A stretch of 64,000 bases of DNA from Streptomyces koelreuteriae. GTDB lineage: Bacteria; Actinomycetota; Actinomycetes; Streptomycetales; Streptomycetaceae. The notes beneath the pieces are model-generated. The model made no database searches. It had not been told where the DNA came from and was given only the letters and a program-made list of their open reading frames with translations. The stretch covers positions 6,758,001-6,822,000 of the forward strand of contig NZ_CP075896.1 in assembly GCF_018604545.1 (NCBI RefSeq). The letters are read 5' to 3'. Position numbers and translations under genes: made by a program. Position 1 is the stretch's first letter. Each line of letters begins with the position of its first letter. Of the stretch, positions 59,730 to 64,000 are shown piece by piece.

Positions 59730-61175
59730 ATGCTGACCATCCTCGGCTTCGCCATGATCGCGACCTTCCTGGTCCTGATCATGATGAAGAAGATGTCGCC
59801 GATCGCGGCGCTCGTGCTGATTCCCGCGCTGTTCTGCGTGTTCGTCGGCAAGGGTGCCCACCTCGGCGACTACGTCCTCGACGGCGTGACCGACCTCGCC
59901 CCCACCGCGGCGATGCTCATGTTCGCGATCGTCTACTTCGGTGTGATGATCGACGTCGGTCTCTTCGACCCGATCGTCCGCGGGATCCTCAAATTCTGTA
60001 AAGCGGACCCGATGCGGATCGTCGTGGGCACCGCCCTGCTCGCGGCGATCGTCTCGCTGGACGGCGACGGCTCCACCACCTTCATGATCACCGTCTCGGC
60101 GATGTACCCGCTGTACAAGCGCCTGAAGATGAGCCTGGTCGTGATGACCGGTGTCGCCGCCATGGCCAACGGCGTGATGAACACCCTCCCCTGGGGCGGC
60201 CCGACCGCCCGCGCCGCGACCGCGCTCAAGCTCGACGCCAGCGAGATCTTCGTCCCGATGATCCCGGCGCTCCTGGTGGGCCTGCTCTTCGTCTTCGGTC
60301 TCTCCTACGTGCTCGGTGTCCGTGAGCGCCGTCGGCTCGGCATGCTGACGCTGGACGAGGTGCTGGAGGAGGAGAAGGAGAGCGAGACGGTCCTCGTGGG
60401 CTCCGGCGGTTCCGGCGACTCGGGCGACGGCAAGGTCTCCATGCGCAAGGGCGGCGGCTCGGGTGCCGGCACCGACGCGGACGCGGGCTCCGGCGGTGGC
60501 GCCGACGCCGAGGACGACGCCGAGGACGACAGCTTCCAGGGCCTCGACCCGAACCGGGCCACCCTGCGCCCCAAGCTCTACTGGTTCAACGCGCTGCTCA
60601 CGGTCGCCCTGCTCACCGCCATGATCATGGAGTGGCTGCCGATCCCGGTGCTGTTCCTGCTCGGTGCCGCGCTGGCCCTCACCGTGAACTTCCCGCACAT
60701 CCCCGACCAGAAGGCGCGCCTCGCCGCCCACGCCGACAACGTCCTGAACGTCTCCGGCATGGTCTTCGCCGCCGCCGTCTTCACCGGCGTCCTCCAGGGC
60801 ACCGGCATGGTCGACAACATGGCCAAGTGGATGGTGGACGTCATCCCCGCGGGCATGGGCCCGCACATGGCCATCGTCACCGGTGTGCTGAGCCTGCCGC
60901 TGACCTACTTCATGTCGAACGACGGCTTCTACTTCGGTGTCCTGCCGGTCCTCGCCGAGGCCGGTGCCGCGCACGGCGTCTCCCCGGTGGAGATGGCCCG
61001 CGCCTCGCTGGTCGGCCAGCCCCTGCACATGTCGAGCCCGCTCGTCCCGGCCGTCTACGTCCTGGTCGGCATGGCCAAGGTCGAATTCGGCGACCACACC
61101 AAGTTCGTCGTGAAGTGGGCCGCCCTCACCTGCCTGGTCATCCTCGGCGCGGGCATCCTGTTCGGGATCATCTGA
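59730..61175 (+). CDS. CitMHS-family metal-citrate/proton symporter
   Basis: A 481-residue transporter with about 11-12 membrane helices. The family marks are LTILGFAMIATFLVLIMMKKMSPIAALVLIPALF, SLDGDGSTTFMITVSAMYPLYKRL, GVMNTLPWGGPTARAATAL, TYFMSNDGFYFGVLPVL and GQPLHMSSPLVPAVYVLVG. It imports citrate bound to a divalent cation such as Ca or Mg; a Streptomyces homologue is reported to take Ca- and Fe-citrate. The central cytoplasmic loop carries a Gly/Asp/Ser-rich insert of about 60 residues. ATG 59730; the upstream gap holds TTAACG repeats that could be regulator sites. Confidence 0.9.
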   Translation: MLTILGFAMIATFLVLIMMKKMSPIAALVLIPALFCVFVGKGAHLGDYVLDGVTDLAPTAAMLMFAIVYFGVMIDVGLFDPIVRGILKFCKADPMRIVVGTALLAAIVSLDGDGSTTFMITVSAMYPLYKRLKMSLVVMTGVAAMANGVMNTLPWGGPTARAATALKLDASEIFVPMIPALLVGLLFVFGLSYVLGVRERRRLGMLTLDEVLEEEKESETVLVGSGGSGDSGDGKVSMRKGGGSGAGTDADAGSGGGADAEDDAEDDSFQGLDPNRATLRPKLYWFNALLTVALLTAMIMEWLPIPVLFLLGAALALTVNFPHIPDQKARLAAHADNVLNVSGMVFAAAVFTGVLQGTGMVDNMAKWMVDVIPAGMGPHMAIVTGVLSLPLTYFMSNDGFYFGVLPVLAEAGAAHGVSPVEMARASLVGQPLHMSSPLVPAVYVLVGMAKVEFGDHTKFVVKWAALTCLVILGAGILFGII

Positions 61176-61203
61176 CCTTGTCCGATCCCCGTTGGAGTAC
61201 ATC

Positions 61204-62457
61204 GTGAGGCCCGGTGGGAACCGCGGCTGGCTGCTCCGCCTCGTCATCGCCTTCAGCTTCGCGCAGGCGGCGGTGTCGATGGCCCGGCCCGCCGTCTCCT
61301 ACCGGGCCCTCGCGCTGGGCGCGGACGAACGTGCCGTCGGTGTGATCGCCGGTGTCTACGCGCTGCTTCCGCTGTTCGCCGCCGTCCCCCTGGGCCGCCG
61401 TACCGACCACGGCCGCTGCGCGCCCCTGCTGCCCTTCGGTGTCGTCCTCATCTCCGGCGGCTGCGCCCTCAGCGGCGTCGCCGGCTCCCTGGGGACGATG
61501 GCCCTGTGGAGCGGGGTGATGGGCCTCGGCCATCTCTGCTTCGTCATCGGCTCACAGTCCCTCGTCGCGCGCCAGTCCGCGCCGCACGAACAGGACCGCA
61601 ACTTCGGGCACTTCACCATCGGCGCGGCCCTCGGCCAACTCGTCGGCCCCATCGCGGCGGGCGCGCTGATCGGCGGCGGGGACATGGCGGGCACCAGCGC
61701 GCTCGCCCTGATCGTCGCGGGCGGGGTCGCGGCGGTCGCGTTCACCTCGCTGTGGCGTATCGAGCACCGCCGTACGGCGGACACGTCCCGCGCGGACAAG
61801 GGCGCCCGGGTCCCGGTCGGGAGCATCCTGCGGACCCGGGGCGTGCCCGCCGGCATCCTCATCAGCCTCGCCGTGCTGTCCGCGACCGACATCCTCACCG
61901 CCTACCTCCCGGTGGTCGGCGAGCACCGGGGCATCGCGCCGTCCGTGATCGGCGTCCTGCTCAGTCTGCGCGCGGCGGCGACCATCGCCTGCCGTCTGGT
62001 GCTGACGCCCCTGCTGCGGCTGCTCGGCCGGACCCTGCTGCTCACCGTGACGTGTCTGCTGGCGGCCCTGCTGTGCGCGGGGATCGCCCTGCCGGTGCCG
62101 GTGTGGGCGCTCGGGCTGCTGCTCGTCCTGCTCGGCTTCTGCCTGGGCGTCGGGCAGCCGCTGTCCATGACGACGGTCGTCCAGGCCGCGCCCGACGAGG
62201 CCCGTTCCACGGCGCTCGCCCTGCGGCTGACCGGCAACCGGCTCGGCCAGGTCGCCGCGCCCGCCGCGGCCGGGCTGATCGCCGGGGTCGCGGGGGTCGC
62301 GGCGCCGTTCGTGATGCTGGGGGTGCTGTTGCTGGCGTCGGCGGGGGTCGCGGTGCGGTCCCCGCGGGAGCCGGAGGAGGCTGAGGAGGCGGACGGAGCG
62401 GGCGACCCCGAACCCCGGCGGAACGGGATGCCATTGGGCCGGAAGAGCGACATCTGA
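61204..62457 (+). CDS. MFS transporter
   Basis: A 417-residue transporter with about 12 membrane helices. SFAQAAVSMARPAVSYRALALGADERAVGVIAGVYALLPLFAAVPLGRRTDHGR contains the first helix and a diverged motif A. LVGPIAAGALIGG and TGNRLGQVAAPAAAGLIAG are typical MFS pore helices. The cargo is unknown. The GTG at 61204 has GGAG at ideal spacing, giving VRPGGNRGWLLRL. It starts 28 nt after the citrate transporter stop and may be co-transcribed, which hints at a related organic acid or siderophore. Confidence 0.83.
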   Translation: MRPGGNRGWLLRLVIAFSFAQAAVSMARPAVSYRALALGADERAVGVIAGVYALLPLFAAVPLGRRTDHGRCAPLLPFGVVLISGGCALSGVAGSLGTMALWSGVMGLGHLCFVIGSQSLVARQSAPHEQDRNFGHFTIGAALGQLVGPIAAGALIGGGDMAGTSALALIVAGGVAAVAFTSLWRIEHRRTADTSRADKGARVPVGSILRTRGVPAGILISLAVLSATDILTAYLPVVGEHRGIAPSVIGVLLSLRAAATIACRLVLTPLLRLLGRTLLLTVTCLLAALLCAGIALPVPVWALGLLLVLLGFCLGVGQPLSMTTVVQAAPDEARSTALALRLTGNRLGQVAAPAAAGLIAGVAGVAAPFVMLGVLLLASAGVAVRSPREPEEAEEADGAGDPEPRRNGMPLGRKSDI

Positions 62458-62504
62458 CGCGTCGTGGGCGCTGCTCCGGCGTTTCCGGGTGACATGTGGC
62501 AGAT

Positions 62505-62543
62505 AGTCAGGTGACGAGGTGTTTGTATGAAAATCATCTGACT
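62505..62543 (+). promoter_or_regulatory. Stem-loop just before the ribosome site of the secreted-protein gene
   Basis: AGTCAGGTGA (62505-62514) and TCATCTGACT (62534-62543) pair with one G-U wobble around a 19-nt A/T-rich loop; GGAGG follows at once. It could gate translation, or be an operator in DNA. Confidence 0.5.
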
Positions 62544-62556
62544 TGGAGGCATGTTC

Positions 62557-63132
62557 ATGCCCGTCGTACCCCTCGCGCGCCGTGCCGGCACCCGCACCGC
62601 CGTCCTCGCCGCTCTCACCCTCGCCGGGACCACCCTGAGCGGGGTGCCCGCTGTCGCCGCTCCGGGGGACAACGGGGACGTCAAGATCCACGCCACGGAG
62701 ACGGCCGCCGGAGACCGGCGCAACGATCCGAAGGTCTGCGACTTCTACCTCGCCGCGTTCGACTTCGAGGCGGGCGAGACGGTCAACTGGACCATCCAGG
62801 CCCTGCCCGAGGTGCCGGCCAAGAGCGGCTCGGTCACCCTCAACGCGGCCGGAGCGGGCCGCAGCCCCCTCATCGACCTGCCCAACGGGCAGTACAAGCT
62901 GACATGGCTCACCGACCGGGCCCACGGCGCCGGCAAGTTCAAGGTGTTCCAGGTCGCCTGCCCGGACTCCAAGGCCACCATCACCCCGAACGGCGGCGCC
63001 CCGGCGGGCGGTGGCGGCATCGCCCGCGCCGAGGCCTTCACCCCGGTCGCCGGCGCCGCCGCCGTAGGCCTGGCCGCCGTCGCCGGAGTGGTCTGGTTCC
63101 GCCTCCGCCGCCGCCCCGATGGCGCGGCGTAG
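62557..63132 (+). CDS. Secreted protein with C-terminal membrane anchor
   Basis: A 191-residue protein. Signal peptide to about 38 (VAAPGDNGDVKI), then an extracytoplasmic domain of about 120 residues with two Cys (KVCDFYLAAFDFEAGETVNWTI ... FKVFQVACPDSKATI), a Gly-rich spacer and one membrane helix (VAGAAAVGLAAVAGVVWF) ending in RLRRRP. It looks like a beta-sandwich surface protein. No sortase LPXTG is seen. Of two in-frame ATGs, 62557 has proper spacing from GGAGG; 62551 is too close. It overlaps the next gene by 14 nt. Confidence 0.78.
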   Translation: MPVVPLARRAGTRTAVLAALTLAGTTLSGVPAVAAPGDNGDVKIHATETAAGDRRNDPKVCDFYLAAFDFEAGETVNWTIQALPEVPAKSGSVTLNAAGAGRSPLIDLPNGQYKLTWLTDRAHGAGKFKVFQVACPDSKATITPNGGAPAGGGGIARAEAFTPVAGAAAVGLAAVAGVVWFRLRRRPDGAA

Positions 63133-64000
63133 GACGCCTTCCGCGTATCGCGCCGCCCCTTCCGTGGGGCGGCGCGAGTCCGGGGCGGGTTCGGCGCGGG
63201 GCGGGGGTGAATCCGGAGCCGTCCCGGAGGTCCGGCGTGGGGCCGGTTCCCGTTCCGGCGGCGCTCCGGTGGGGCGGCGTGGGGCCGGGTCCGGTTCTGG
63301 TGCCGTGGGGCGGCGTACGGCCGGGGAAGGGTCCGAGGCTGCCTCGGTGTCGCGGCGTGGGGCTGGCGCCGGGGCCGTCGGCGGCTCGGTGTCTCGGCGG
63401 GGGTCCGGGGCGGCCGGATCCGTCGCGGTACCGGTACCGGTAAGTCGCCGTGGGGCCGGAACCGTTGCCTCGCCGGGGTCTGCGCGAGGCACGGAGTTTT
63501 CGCGAGGTCCGGGGTCGTCGCGAGGCCCGGGGTCTACGCGAGGTGGGGCTGGTTCTGTCGCCACCGCTGCGGGTCGGCGCAGGGGCGGGGTCGGTTCGGG
63601 TGCCGAGCCGGTGGTTCGGCGCAGGGGCGGGGCCCGCGGTGGGTCCGGGGGACCCGGTGGACCCGGTGGGCCCGGTGGGACCGGAGGGCGTCGTGGAGCC
63701 GGGGGCGGAGGCCCCGAGGCCTGGCCGCGGCGGTCTCGCAGGCCCTGGTACCGGACGCGCGCCTATCGGCTGGCGCGGACGATCGCGGTGGCCTTCTCGC
63801 TGCTGCTGCTCGCCGTCTGCTGGGACCCGGGCGACGTACCCGGGTCCGCAACGGTCACGGCCCTCCCGACCAGCTCCGCAGAAGCCGCCGCGGCAGCCCT
63901 GCCGGGCACCTCCGGCACGGCACCGGCCCCCTCGGACGACGTCGGCGCCACCGCCACTCCGCCCAGCCGCTCCGCCACACCCCCCACCCTCCCCGCCAAC
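63119..64000 (+). CDS. Membrane protein with long Arg/Gly repeat N-terminus, truncated at window edge
   Basis: An open plus-strand frame begins with ATG 63119 and runs off the right edge (294 codons, no stop). The first 210 residues are a degenerate repeat of RRGxG/SxA units with runs of Gly and Arg, ending GPGGPGGPGGTGG. A membrane helix follows (YRLARTIAVAFSLLLLAVCW), then a Thr/Ala/Pro-rich extracytoplasmic beginning. The layout resembles class F sortases of Streptomyces, and the upstream secreted protein could be its partner, but the catalytic part lies outside the window. Product unknown. Confidence 0.55.
   Translation, partial: MARRRTPSAYRAAPSVGRRESGAGSARGGGESGAVPEVRRGAGSRSGGAPVGRRGAGSGSGAVGRRTAGEGSEAASVSRRGAGAGAVGGSVSRRGSGAAGSVAVPVPVSRRGAGTVASPGSARGTEFSRGPGSSRGPGSTRGGAGSVATAAGRRRGGVGSGAEPVVRRRGGARGGSGGPGGPGGPGGTGGRRGAGGGGPEAWPRRSRRPWYRTRAYRLARTIAVAFSLLLLAVCWDPGDVPGSATVTALPTSSAEAAAAALPGTSGTAPAPSDDVGATATPPSRSATPPTLPAN

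Overview
The window looks like a piece of the central chromosome of a Streptomyces. Base composition is very high in GC, third codon positions are almost all G or C, and GTG and TTG starts are common. The gene content is also typical of the genus: an Rpf/LysM muralytic enzyme, SflA (SepF-like), streptogrisin-type proteases, a LAETG-anchored AA10 enzyme, DnaE2 with an ImuB-like partner, and HmgA. From memory, the order from sflA to the citrate transporter resembles the S. coelicolor SCO1749 to SCO1710 neighbourhood; this was not checked by alignment.

Layout. 1-10 kb: a truncated hypothetical gene, an Rpf-like secreted enzyme behind a CRP-like box, a branched-chain amino acid ABC system (LivF plus a LivH-LivM-LivG fusion, with a divergent LivK-like lipoprotein), a WYL regulator and an orphan ctaD. 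10-17 kb: an I78 inhibitor, a PAP2 phosphatase, a GT-C type membrane glycosyltransferase, a DHA2 exporter, a 347-bp element with 33-bp terminal inverted repeats, an acyl-CoA dehydrogenase and sflA. 17-31 kb: a DUF5685-like protein with a Cys-rich tail, two S1 proteases, an SOS-controlled dnaE2/imuB-like pair, a cupin/MarR divergon with a double operator, lipase A, a cell-wall LPMO and small genes including a 44-residue one. 31-41 kb: housekeeping and hypothetical genes, a three-gene glycan operon (two GT2 enzymes and a polysaccharide deacetylase), a subtilisin and an SGNH esterase. 41-50 kb: a Ser/Thr kinase and a divergent cluster of DUF4331, TPR and NicO-type nickel/cobalt transporter genes facing an ECF sigma/RskA pair. 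50-64 kb: a DrrAB-type exporter with its TetR, a type ISP-like protein, a GntR/hmgA unit, a lipoprotein/TetR pair, a molybdopterin oxidoreductase, a CitMHS transporter, an MFS transporter, a secreted protein and an unfinished repeat-rich membrane-protein gene.

The most notable system is at 44.5-49.4 kb. A SigK-like ECF sigma factor and its RskA anti-sigma are preceded by CCATCC-N16-CGAATA, which equals the mycobacterial SigK promoter consensus as I recall it. The divergent DUF4331-TPR-NicO operon carries CAATCC-N16-CGAATG facing the other way. This implies a self-contained, envelope-sensed regulon controlling a secreted DUF4331 protein and a His-rich metal transporter.

Other regulatory structure is readable directly: a LexA box that also settles the dnaE2 start, paired MarR and TetR operators, CRP-like boxes upstream of rpf and lipA, and a TTACT-N5-GTAA motif shared by lipA and a streptogrisin gene. 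No tRNA, rRNA, CRISPR array or transposase gene was found.
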